Origin: Flaviflexus ciconiae
GTDB taxonomy: Bacteria > Actinomycetota > Actinomycetes > Actinomycetales > Actinomycetaceae
Length of the DNA stretch: 64,000 nucleotides
Direction of reading: 5' to 3'
Assembly: GCF_003971195.1 (NCBI RefSeq)
Contig: NZ_CP034593.1
Span: 558,001-622,000 of the forward strand
Notes under the pieces: model-generated
Database searches by the model: none
What the model saw: the letters and a program-made list of their open reading frames with translations, nothing else
Told to the model about the DNA's origin: nothing
Shown: positions 34,406 to 41,587 of the stretch, piece after piece
Numbering within the stretch: the stretch's first letter is position 1
Layout of the letters: every line of letters starts with the position of its first letter
Program-made: the position numbers and the translations under genes

Positions 34406-35728
34406 ATGAACTCCGTTGACCCCGCAGCCATCGATGTGTCGACCGTTGTCGACGTGTGCGCAGACCTTATCCGTATCGATACCCAGAACTTCGGTGACGA
34501 CCCGAGGACCATGCCGGAACGCCCGGCGGCTGACTACGTTGTCGAATACCTGAAGCGGTACGGCTACGACCCGGTCATTATCGAGTCGAAGCCGGGCCGT
34601 GCCAACGTTATTTTGCGGGTCCCGGGATCCGATCCCGAGCTTCCGGCTCTCGTTGTTCACGGGCACCTTGACGTTGTTCCCGCGATCCGGGAGGACTGGA
34701 CTGTCGACCCGTTTGCGGGAGAGGTTAAGGACGGTTACGTCTGGGGCCGCGGCGCCGTTGACATGAAGAACATGGATGCCATGATCCTCGTCGTCCTGGC
34801 CGACATGAAGATCCGTGGTTGGCAGCCGGAGCGGGAACTCATCGTGGCTTTCTTCGCAGATGAGGAAGCGGGAGGCGTGTGGGGCGCGCAGTGGCTCGTC
34901 GACCATCATCCGGAGCTGTTTGAGGGCGCTACGGAGGCGATCTCCGAGGTGGGTGGCTACTCCGTCCGCGTGGGAGACGAAACCGTGTACCTTATCCAGA
35001 CCGGTGAGAAGGGCATGGATTGGTTGACCCTGACGGCGCACGGTCGGCCCGGCCACGGCTCGCAGGTCAACAATGAGAACGCAATTACGAAGCTGGCTTC
35101 GGCGATCACCCGAATCGGTGAATGGGATTGGCCGATTCAGCTGACGGACACCGTCTTGACGCTCCTGCTGAAGGTTTCAGAGATCACGGGAGTTCCGTTC
35201 TCGGAGGACCCGAAGGACCTTGGTGCCCTCGTCGCTGAACTCGGCCCCGCCGCACCGTTTGTTGGTGCCACTCTCAGCACCCAGGCCAACCCGACGCGGC
35301 TCGGTGGCGGATACAAGGAGAACGTGATCCCCGGAAGTGCCACCGGTGCGGTGGACATGAGGCCCCTGCCGGGAACCGAAGACGAGGCCCACGCCATTAT
35401 CGAGGACCTCGCCGGAGAAGGCGTGGATGTTTCCTCGATCGTGCGCACGACCGGCTTCGAAGTATCGTTTGAAACAGAGATCGTGGAGCGCATGTCGCAG
35501 GCACTCCTTGCCGAGGATCCCGCGGCAATCATCGTTCCGTATCTCATGTCGGGAGGAACCGACAACAAGCCGCTCAAGAGCCTCGGCATTAATGGCTACG
35601 GCTTTGTACCCATGGCACTTCCCGCCGACTTTAATTTCTCGGCGATGTTCCACGGCAACGACGAGCGCATCCCGGTTGCGTCCCTCGAGTTCGGCACCCG
35701 AGCACTCGCGCGCTTTCTCGCGAGCTAA
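34406..35728 (+). CDS. M20 family metallopeptidase
   Basis: The 440-residue protein has the M20 di-zinc peptidase pattern: VHGHLDVVPA (first metal His and nearby Asp), GRGAVDMKNMDA (bridging Asp), FFADEEAGG (catalytic Glu-Glu) and a C-terminal SGGTDNKPLKSLG (last metal ligand region). A lid dimerisation domain is inserted at about 195-310. Relatives include dipeptidases, carboxypeptidases and acyl-amino-acid hydrolases, and the substrate cannot be told. No signal peptide is present, so it is cytoplasmic. A TACGGT box 6 bases before the ATG supports this start. The gene stands alone, with a terminator at 35787-35823. Confidence 0.9.
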   Translation: MNSVDPAAIDVSTVVDVCADLIRIDTQNFGDDPRTMPERPAADYVVEYLKRYGYDPVIIESKPGRANVILRVPGSDPELPALVVHGHLDVVPAIREDWTVDPFAGEVKDGYVWGRGAVDMKNMDAMILVVLADMKIRGWQPERELIVAFFADEEAGGVWGAQWLVDHHPELFEGATEAISEVGGYSVRVGDETVYLIQTGEKGMDWLTLTAHGRPGHGSQVNNENAITKLASAITRIGEWDWPIQLTDTVLTLLLKVSEITGVPFSEDPKDLGALVAELGPAAPFVGATLSTQANPTRLGGGYKENVIPGSATGAVDMRPLPGTEDEAHAIIEDLAGEGVDVSSIVRTTGFEVSFETEIVERMSQALLAEDPAAIIVPYLMSGGTDNKPLKSLGINGYGFVPMALPADFNFSAMFHGNDERIPVASLEFGTRALARFLAS

Positions 35729-35786
35729 CCGGACCCAGCCAGTCCTGACCGACCGGTTCTGACTAGCCATTCCATTCCGTTCATCC

Positions 35787-35823
35787 CTTCTGCCCTGTCA
35801 CGCAATGCGCGGCAGGGCAGAAG
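35787..35823 (+). terminator. Terminator of the M20 gene
   Basis: CTTCTGCCCTG (35787-35797) pairs perfectly with CAGGGCAGAAG (35813-35823), followed by CCTATTT. It separates the M20 gene from the promoter of the GlpP operon. Confidence 0.7.
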
Positions 35824-35872
35824 CCTATTTGCCTGTCATCTCATGTGCTGACATGATACTCATGCGATTCCG

Positions 35873-35902
35873 TTCACAAAACGGACATGATGGTGCTATG
35901 CT
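35873..35902 (+). promoter_or_regulatory. Promoter of the GlpP catabolic operon
   Basis: TTCACA (35873-35878) and TATGCT (35897-35902) with an 18-base spacer form a reasonable sigma-70-type promoter. A short inverted repeat CCGTT-cacaa-AACGG (35870-35884) spans the -35 element and could bind a regulator. The transcription start would be near 35909, leaving a leader of about 105 bases before the aldolase gene. Confidence 0.5.
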
Positions 35903-35936
35903 GGCGGAAACAAAATAGCTCATCGGGATGGTATCG

Positions 35937-35973
35937 AAGGCTCGCCGCATAGTTATATTGCGCGGGCCTTTTT
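35937..35973 (+). terminator. Leader terminator, candidate target of the GlpP antiterminator
   Basis: AAGGCTCGC (35937-35945) pairs with GCGGGCCTT (35962-35970) over 9 bp with one T.G, with a 16-base AT-rich loop, and the T run TTTTT (35969-35973) follows. It lies after the promoter and 40 bases before the first gene of an operon that encodes a GlpP-type antiterminator. In Bacillus subtilis GlpP lets transcription pass such a leader terminator upstream of glpD. That this hairpin is the GlpP target here is inference. Confidence 0.6.
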
Positions 35974-36013
35974 GATGTCCGGCCAGCGCAGGAATCCTAG
36001 AGGAGATACACAT

Positions 36014-36811
36014 ATGTCTAAGACACGCAGAATGAACAGGATCTTCGCCAGCGACGGTCGTTCGGTGTCGCTGGCACTTGACGGCTTTGGTTTCTCGGAG
36101 AAGACAGCCGGTGTTGACGATGCTGCACGGAAGGTCCCGCTCATGGCAGAGCACGGCCTGGACAACGTGCTGGTCACCTACGGTCAGGCCCGAAACTTTG
36201 CCGAATACTTCACGAACGTGGGGCTCACGCTGCGCGTGGATACGACAACGGCCGTCTACGACGGATCCGTTCCGGACAACATGCCGGCCTTCGACGTGAC
36301 CGATGCTCTGAAGTTCGGTGCTGATGGCGTTGTCATCATGAACTTCCCCGGTGCCCACAACGAGCGCGCGACGAATGAGTTTGCGGCCCGCCTGGTCCGC
36401 CAGTCGGCTGACTGGAACGTCCCGTTCATGTGCGAGGCACTTCCGTACGGATACTCCGTAACCACCCCCGAGTCGGCCGATCCGGAGAAGATCGCAACGG
36501 CTGCGCGCTTCTCGGAGGAGCTCGGTGCCGACATCATCAAGACGCGTTTCTCGGGAACTGACCGAGATCGCCTCATCGTCGAAAACTGCACCGTTCCGGT
36601 GCTGGCGCTCGGCGGCCCGAAGTCCGACCACGAAACCTATTTTGGATTCGTCCAGCACGTTATTGCGTGTGGAGCGAAGGGCGTCGCGGTTGGTCGTAAC
36701 ATCACCCAGGACCCGAAGCCGTTCGCGATGGTTTCCGCTCTCGGAGCCCTCGTTCACGAGGATGCGACCGCGGCTCAGGCCATGACCATCTACAACGAGA
36801 TCAATGATTGA
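36014..36811 (+). CDS. Class I (DhnA/LsrF-type) aldolase family protein
   Basis: The 265-residue TIM-barrel protein resembles the DhnA/DeoC class I aldolase group that includes LsrF and archaeal fructose-bisphosphate aldolase. It opens SLALDGFGFSEKTAG, the barrel Lys is in ADIIKTRFSG (near residue 176, the expected Schiff base), and it ends GAKGVAVGRNI, the phosphate-binding GxGR-like loop. These enzymes cleave or join phosphorylated sugars. It is the first gene of the operon and its product probably splits the product of the kinase encoded downstream. The ATG at 36014 has AGGAGA upstream. The gene overlaps glpP by eight bases. Confidence 0.82.
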   Translation: MSKTRRMNRIFASDGRSVSLALDGFGFSEKTAGVDDAARKVPLMAEHGLDNVLVTYGQARNFAEYFTNVGLTLRVDTTTAVYDGSVPDNMPAFDVTDALKFGADGVVIMNFPGAHNERATNEFAARLVRQSADWNVPFMCEALPYGYSVTTPESADPEKIATAARFSEELGADIIKTRFSGTDRDRLIVENCTVPVLALGGPKSDHETYFGFVQHVIACGAKGVAVGRNITQDPKPFAMVSALGALVHEDATAAQAMTIYNEIND

Positions 36812-37367
36812 TATTCCCGAGCGCACCGTCATTCCTTCCGTCCGGCACCTCAAGGAGCTGGAGACCGCACTGACGAGCACATCCCCGTACGTGCTTCTCA
36901 CGAACGTCCACATCGGCAACCTTGAAGCGCTTGCAAAGAAGTGCATTGATTCCGGCCATAAGGTTCTCGTGCACTGCGACCTTATTGGTGGTTTCAAGCC
37001 GGACAGGGAGGGGATCCGGCTGCTGAAGAACATGTTCGGCGTCAGCGGGGTCCTCACCCAGAGCGCACAGGTCGTGTCCTATGCGCAGAAGGCAGGGATG
37101 TTTGGAATCCTGCGAGTCTTCATCATGGATTCGCGGTCGCTTGAAAAAGGCATTCAGATCCTGCAGGAGGCGCGCCCGGATGGTATCGAGGTCCTTCCCG
37201 GTGCATTGGCGGACCGCTACTGGGACCTGTTTGAGCCTTTTGAAGAGAAAACAACACTTATTGCGGGCGGAATGATCGTGACTGAGAAGGAACGAGACCA
37301 CCTGTTTGATCGGGGCTATCGGGCAATGACGGCCAGTAGCCCCGGTCTGTGGAATCTCACGCGCTAG
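36804..37367 (+). CDS. glpP: GlpP family glycerol-3-phosphate-responsive antiterminator
   Basis: The 187-residue protein matches the GlpP family over its full length: VLLTNVHIGNLEAL, KVLVHCDLIGGF, ILRVFIMDSRSLEKG, DGIEVLPGALADRYW and LIAGGMIVTEKE are the family landmarks. In Bacillus subtilis GlpP binds glycerol-3-phosphate and the glpD leader RNA to prevent termination. Here it lies inside a sugar-type catabolic operon with a hairpin and T run in its leader (35937-35973), not next to glycerol genes. It overlaps the aldolase gene and is close to the kinase gene. A phosphorylated product of the kinase is the likely ligand, which would make a feed-forward control. GlpP in actinobacteria is uncommon to my knowledge. 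Confidence 0.85.
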   Translation: MIDIPERTVIPSVRHLKELETALTSTSPYVLLTNVHIGNLEALAKKCIDSGHKVLVHCDLIGGFKPDREGIRLLKNMFGVSGVLTQSAQVVSYAQKAGMFGILRVFIMDSRSLEKGIQILQEARPDGIEVLPGALADRYWDLFEPFEEKTTLIAGGMIVTEKERDHLFDRGYRAMTASSPGLWNLTR

Positions 37368-37393
37368 CCCGCGCACAACGAAACATGGAGTCA

Positions 37394-38926
37394 ATGATGA
37401 CGAACGAGTATGTCCTGGGAATAGACAATGGTGGAACGGTCACGAAGGCCGCAATTTACGATGTGGCGGGCAAGGTACACGCAATTGCCCAAGCCCACCT
37501 TGAGACCCAGTTTCCCCGTCCGCTCTTCACCGAGCGCGACATCGACCAATTCTGGGATGCAAACGTGACCGCAATCCGCCGTGTGCTCGACGAGTCGAAA
37601 ATCGACCCGGCCGACATTGCGGCACTCGCCGTGACGGGACACGGCAACGGCATCTACCTGGCACGTAAGGACGGGACCGCACCCCGCCCCGGCGTCGTAT
37701 CGACCGATGGTCGGGCACAGTCCTATGTTGATAGGTGGCTGGCCGACCCGAGCTACAACGATCGGGTCCGCTCGAAGACCGGCTCAACCGTGTGGGCGGG
37801 ACAGCCCCCGGCCCTCCTCGCCTGGTTCGATGAGCACGAACCCCACATGTTTGACGAAACGGACTACGTCCTGTCCGCAAAAGACTTCATTCGGTTCCGT
37901 CTGACGGGCGAAGCCAAGCTGGAGGTCACCGACTCCTGCGGTGTTGGCCTATCCAATGTCGTCACGAAAGAGCTCGACCGGGACGTGTTTGATTTCTATG
38001 GAATCTCCCGCTGGGCCGACAAGGTCCCGCCGTTTTGCGAATCGGCCGAGATCGCCGGTTATATCACCGAAGAAGCAGCGGCACTGACCGGCCTCAAGGC
38101 GGGTACTCCCGTTGCCGGTGGCGTCATGGACGTGGCTGCGGGTGCACTGGCCGCAGGTCTTGTCGATGAGCACGAGCTGACGGTGATCACCGGAACGTGG
38201 TCGATCAACGAGGTGTTGTCACGTGACGCCAACATCGACTCCGATGAAGAGGTGTGGCTGACGATGCCGTACCCGGTCGAGAACACCTACCTGTTCCTCG
38301 ACGCGAGCCCGAACGGCGTCTCGAACCTCGACTGGTACATCAACTCCGTAATCCGCAAGGCCCTGTCGGCCTTCAGGCACGAGGACGTATCGGATGCCGA
38401 GGTGTTTGCGGCCTGCGAGAAGATGATCCACGACTTCACTCCCGACGTTGAGGACCCGTTCTTCCTGCCTTACATCAACGGCACAGACGTGTTCCCGGAA
38501 GGCCGAGCAGGCTTCGTTGGGATGACGAACTACCACGACATTCGCCACCAGGTGCGCGCCGTGTACGAGGGTGTGATTTTCTCGCACCTTTACCACATTG
38601 AAAAGCTTCGAGCTCACGACGAGCTCCTCACCGGAAACGTCCGTTTCACGGGAGGGGCGGCCAACTCCACCATTTGGCTGCAGATGTTTGCCGACGGAAT
38701 CGGTAAGCCACTCGACATTGTCGACGCAATGGAATCTGGAACCCTCGGCACCGCTATCTGCTCTGCCGTCGCAGCGGGACTCTACCCGGACGTGCCCTCG
38801 GCTGTCCGCGCCATGACCTCAGCGCCGCGGGCAACGATCGAGCCGAACCCGGAGTTCACGGAACTCTTTGCTCAGCGCTTCGAGCGCTTCATTGGCCACC
38901 TCGAGCAACTCCAGGGAGAAAAATAA
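37394..38926 (+). CDS. FGGY family carbohydrate kinase
   Basis: The 510-residue protein has the FGGY two-lobe fold. The phosphate 1 loop is VLGIDNGGTVTKAAIYD at the N-terminus, and the adenosine/phosphate 2 region is VITGTWSINEVLS near residue 280, with VRFTGGAANSTIWLQMFAD near 417. The motif ITGTWSIN occurs in the L-xylulose, erythritol and AI-2 kinase branches, so the substrate could be a ketose, a tetritol or a related open-chain compound. Start 37394 is supported by TGGAG in front of it; an upstream in-frame ATG is possible. It sits between glpP and a 2-hydroxyacid dehydrogenase gene. Confidence 0.88.
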   Translation: MMTNEYVLGIDNGGTVTKAAIYDVAGKVHAIAQAHLETQFPRPLFTERDIDQFWDANVTAIRRVLDESKIDPADIAALAVTGHGNGIYLARKDGTAPRPGVVSTDGRAQSYVDRWLADPSYNDRVRSKTGSTVWAGQPPALLAWFDEHEPHMFDETDYVLSAKDFIRFRLTGEAKLEVTDSCGVGLSNVVTKELDRDVFDFYGISRWADKVPPFCESAEIAGYITEEAAALTGLKAGTPVAGGVMDVAAGALAAGLVDEHELTVITGTWSINEVLSRDANIDSDEEVWLTMPYPVENTYLFLDASPNGVSNLDWYINSVIRKALSAFRHEDVSDAEVFAACEKMIHDFTPDVEDPFFLPYINGTDVFPEGRAGFVGMTNYHDIRHQVRAVYEGVIFSHLYHIEKLRAHDELLTGNVRFTGGAANSTIWLQMFADGIGKPLDIVDAMESGTLGTAICSAVAAGLYPDVPSAVRAMTSAPRATIEPNPEFTELFAQRFERFIGHLEQLQGEK

Positions 38927-39937
38927 ATGACGCAACAACTGAAGATTCTCGCGATCGCCGACGCCTTCATCCCTCTCGACATGCTCGTCGACGGCACCCA
39001 AGCTCTGGTGGATGCTGGCCATGAGGTCACGTATGCGGAATGGCAGACATCCTCGATCGAGCAACTCCAGGAAGTGAATCTGCAAGTTGAGCAGAACGGT
39101 CCGAACGGCGTTGATCTGCCCGAGGAGATCGCCGCACAGGTCCGTCGAAGCCAGGTTGTTATCACCCAGTTCGCACCGATCGGTGCGGATCTCCTCTCGT
39201 CCAGCCCCGATCTGGAGATCGTCGGTGTCATGCGAGGCGGAACGGAAAACGTTGATGGGGAAGCCGCCAAAAAGGCCGGCATCGAGGTGGTGAACACCGG
39301 CGGCAGGAACGCTCGCGCCGTTGCCGAGTTCACCGTTGGACTTATCCTTAGCGAAACCAGGAACATTGCCCGCACCCACGCCGCCATGAGAAACGGCGTG
39401 TGGCTCAAGGACTTCCCGAACGAGGGTGTCATCCCCGAGCTCGAGGGACGTACCGTCGGTCTTGTCGGTGCAGGCAACATTGGTCAGCTCGTCATGAAGT
39501 TCCTCTCCGGAATGGACATGACGTGCATGTTCTACGACCCCTACCTGGAGTCAAGCGAATACGGCACGAAAGTCAACAACCTTGAGGACCTCATTGAGGC
39601 AAGCGACATTGTGTCCCTGCACTCCCGACTCACTCCCGAGAACCACCACCTCATCAATAGCGACCTGCTGGCCCGCATGAAGCCGAGTTCCATCCTCGTC
39701 AACACGGCCCGTTCGGGGCTCGTCGACGAGGCGGCTCTCTTGGAGGTGCTCCGGGAGGGACGGATCATGGGAGCGGCTATTGATACTTTCGATATTGAAC
39801 CACTTCCCGACGATTCGGAATGGAAGAGGCTCGACAACGTAACGATCACATCCCACCTCGCGGGAACCACCCGCGATGCGTTCGTCAAGACCCCGAAGAT
39901 GCTGAGCGAGAAGCTTCTCGGACTGCTGGAAAGGTAA
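38927..39937 (+). CDS. D-isomer-specific 2-hydroxyacid dehydrogenase family protein
   Basis: The 336-residue protein has the NAD-binding motif GLVGAGNIGQLV near residue 178, the arginine motif NTARSGLVDE near 257 and the catalytic His in TSHLAGTTRD near 305. It uses NAD(H) or NADP(H) to convert between a 2-hydroxy acid and a 2-oxo acid. It lacks an ACT domain, so it is not a regulated SerA. Its ATG directly follows the kinase stop codon (TAAATG). The substrate is probably an aldonic or tetronic acid derived from the operon's sugar, but this is inferred from neighbours. Confidence 0.88.
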   Translation: MTQQLKILAIADAFIPLDMLVDGTQALVDAGHEVTYAEWQTSSIEQLQEVNLQVEQNGPNGVDLPEEIAAQVRRSQVVITQFAPIGADLLSSSPDLEIVGVMRGGTENVDGEAAKKAGIEVVNTGGRNARAVAEFTVGLILSETRNIARTHAAMRNGVWLKDFPNEGVIPELEGRTVGLVGAGNIGQLVMKFLSGMDMTCMFYDPYLESSEYGTKVNNLEDLIEASDIVSLHSRLTPENHHLINSDLLARMKPSSILVNTARSGLVDEAALLEVLREGRIMGAAIDTFDIEPLPDDSEWKRLDNVTITSHLAGTTRDAFVKTPKMLSEKLLGLLER

Positions 39938-39941
39938 CGTC

Positions 39942-40691
39942 ATGGATCTGCAACTGGAGGGCAAGCGTGTCCTCGTCACCGGAGGGGCCTCCGGCCTCGG
40001 GGCCGAACTCGTTCGGTCCCTTGCCGCCGAAGGTGCACGCGTGGCATTGAACTTCCGTAGCCGGGAGGACGATGCAAGGGCGATGGCGGAGTCGATTGAC
40101 GGCGAAGTCGTCCCCATCCATGCCGATCTTTCCGACCGTTCTCAGACGCGGGGGCTCTTCGAACAGGCCGTGGATGCCCTGGGCGGTCTCGACATTCTGG
40201 TCAACAATGCTGGCCTGTGGCTAACCACCGAGGTCGGCGTCTTTGATGATGACCTGTGGGATCGGTCCCTGGAGGTCAATCTCGGTGCCCCGATGTTGCT
40301 CTCCCAGCTGTTCATTGCGCACTGCACGGGGGAGGGCCGGAAGGGCAGGATCCTCAACGTCACGTCTCAGGCAGCCTTCCGTGGCTCGTCAACCGGCCAC
40401 GTTCCTTATGCCGCCGCGAAGGGCGCAATTGTGACGATGACGAGATCCCTGGCCCGCGAAATGGGAGGGAACGGCGTCACCGTTAATGCTCTTGCGATTG
40501 GCACGATGGAATCCCCGATGATTGCTGACGCTCTCGAGCAGAAGCGCGAATTCTACGAAGCCCGTATCCCCATCGGATATGTTGCGACAGCCGATCAGAT
40601 CGCGTCGGTTGCGACTTTCCTCGTTTCCGAGAAGTCGTCCTACATGACGGGGGCGACCGTGGATGTGAGTGGCGGACAGCTGCTCCACTAA
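39942..40691 (+). CDS. SDR family oxidoreductase
   Basis: The 249-residue protein is a classical short-chain dehydrogenase. The cofactor motif is TGGASGLGAEL near residue 12, NNAG is near 86, the catalytic Ser is in VTSQAAF near 140 and the Tyr-Lys pair in YAAAKGA near 153-157. It is similar in length to 3-oxoacyl-ACP reductase and to sugar and polyol dehydrogenases. Starting four bases after the hydroxyacid dehydrogenase gene and followed by the operon terminators, it is the last gene and may oxidise or reduce a sugar or alditol. Confidence 0.88.
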   Translation: MDLQLEGKRVLVTGGASGLGAELVRSLAAEGARVALNFRSREDDARAMAESIDGEVVPIHADLSDRSQTRGLFEQAVDALGGLDILVNNAGLWLTTEVGVFDDDLWDRSLEVNLGAPMLLSQLFIAHCTGEGRKGRILNVTSQAAFRGSSTGHVPYAAAKGAIVTMTRSLAREMGGNGVTVNALAIGTMESPMIADALEQKREFYEARIPIGYVATADQIASVATFLVSEKSSYMTGATVDVSGGQLLH

Positions 40692-40694
40692 AAC

Positions 40695-40723
40695 CCGAGC
40701 CGACTGCATCACAGTCGGCTCGG
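40695..40723 (+). terminator. Hairpin terminator of the GlpP operon
   Basis: CCGAGCCGACTG pairs perfectly with CAGTCGGCTCGG around the loop CATCA, starting just after the SDR stop codon. No T run follows. Confidence 0.7.
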
Positions 40724-40730
40724 AAGAAAT

Positions 40731-40776
40731 CGCGGCGGGCGGGAGCCGGGGCCACACCTACAGCCCGCCCGCCGCG
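40731..40776. terminator. Second, larger hairpin after the GlpP operon
   Basis: CGCGGCGGGCGGG (40731-40743) pairs perfectly with CCCGCCCGCCGCG (40764-40776) around a 20-base loop. With the hairpin before it, this makes a back-to-back terminator, or part of a structured small RNA on either strand. Confidence 0.5.
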
Positions 40777-41043
40777 GTACCTCTCAAGGAGAGAGGTTCG
40801 CCGAAGCGCAATTGTGCAGGAAACCCGCGGTAATCGGCTTCGAAGTTTTTCTATGGTGCAAGTGTAGCGGACTACTGGGATCTTTTTTAGAGAATTGTCT
40901 TGTTCTCATCAGATGTGAGAGGTCATAGGACTCTTGTTCACTTATGGACACTATTGTGGCAGCAATTCGAAGAATAGAGTAGGGGCAAAGTTCCCGGCCT
41001 CTCGAGGGGCCAAACGTCGTGTGCCTCGGAGGCATTTTCGCGA

Positions 41044-41049
41044 TAAGCT
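41044..41049 (+). promoter_or_regulatory. -10 hexamer of a probable leaderless promoter (acidic protein)
   Basis: TAAGCT is followed by 6 bases and the ATG at 41056. Confidence 0.5.
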
Positions 41050-41055
41050 CGTGCC

Positions 41056-41352
41056 ATGATTGAACCGCGTACAGCACTTGACCGCCTTATCGGGGCTCTA
41101 GAGGCGTTCCACGACACTGCCGCACATACTCAGGACCCCGATGCTGACTCGGTACTTGAAGCGACAGACAATCTGGCAGATGCGTATGTGCTTTACGACG
41201 ATGCCGTCTATACAAGCTACGGAATCGAACTACCCCTCGATGTCTACGGCGACGATGACGACGATGATGATGACGATGACGACTACCTCGACGACGATGA
41301 CGATGATGATTTCGACTTCGACGAGGACGATCTTGAACCTCTCGATGATTAA
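41056..41352 (+). CDS. Small acidic protein with a poly-aspartate tail
   Basis: The 98-residue protein has a helical N-terminal half (about residues 1-60) and a tail made almost entirely of Asp with a few Tyr, Phe, Glu and Leu (about 65-98). The tail is encoded by GAC/GAT triplets, a low-complexity tract that could vary in length. I recognise no family. Acidic tails of this type bind basic partners or metal ions, or mimic nucleic acid, but no function should be claimed. A TAAGCT box 6 bases before the ATG and a strong terminator after it (41368-41394) show it is an independent and probably well-expressed gene. Confidence 0.75.
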   Translation: MIEPRTALDRLIGALEAFHDTAAHTQDPDADSVLEATDNLADAYVLYDDAVYTSYGIELPLDVYGDDDDDDDDDDDYLDDDDDDDFDFDEDDLEPLDD

Positions 41353-41367
41353 GCGGATGTAGAGTGA

Positions 41368-41394
41368 GGGCCGGGCAATCTGCCCGGCCCTTTT
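41368..41394 (+). terminator. Intrinsic terminator of the acidic protein gene
   Basis: GGGCCGGGCA pairs perfectly with TGCCCGGCCC around a 3-base loop, followed by TTTT. It is the best terminator in the window. Confidence 0.9.
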
Positions 41395-41504
41395 GCTTGC
41401 CCACAGGTGCGAGAAGCATAACGCCATTCTGGACGGAGTCGACTCCGATCTGACATGCGCCATGTGGATTCTCGTGTCGATACTCGTGGCGGCGACCGTT
41501 AAGT

Positions 41505-41546
41505 GGCAGGTGGTTGGGCAGGGAGTTCCTGTCCCAACCACCTGCC
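41505..41546 (-). terminator. Hairpin downstream of the DASS transporter gene
   Basis: GGCAGGTGGTTGGG (41505-41518) pairs perfectly with CCCAACCACCTGCC (41533-41546) around a 14-base loop. It lies 41 bases past the transporter stop codon on the minus strand. Confidence 0.65.
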
Positions 41547-41587
41547 GTTGGCACACGGGGAGCCAATGACTGATTGTTCGACTCGAG

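Larger units (their letters stand above)
40692..41055. other. Intergenic region with stacked hairpins, no gene seen
   Basis: The region holds two strong hairpins (40695-40723 and 40731-40776), a shorter one CCTCTC-AAGG-AGAGAGG, and then about 240 bases with AT-rich runs (TTTTTTAGAGAATTG near 40885) and no supported ORF. The TAAGCT hexamer for the acidic-protein gene ends it at 41044. Confidence 0.4.

Noticed and set aside
41240..41340. GAC/GAT tract as a non-coding microsatellite
   Set aside because: It is in frame within a gene with its own promoter and terminator, and encodes an Asp tail.
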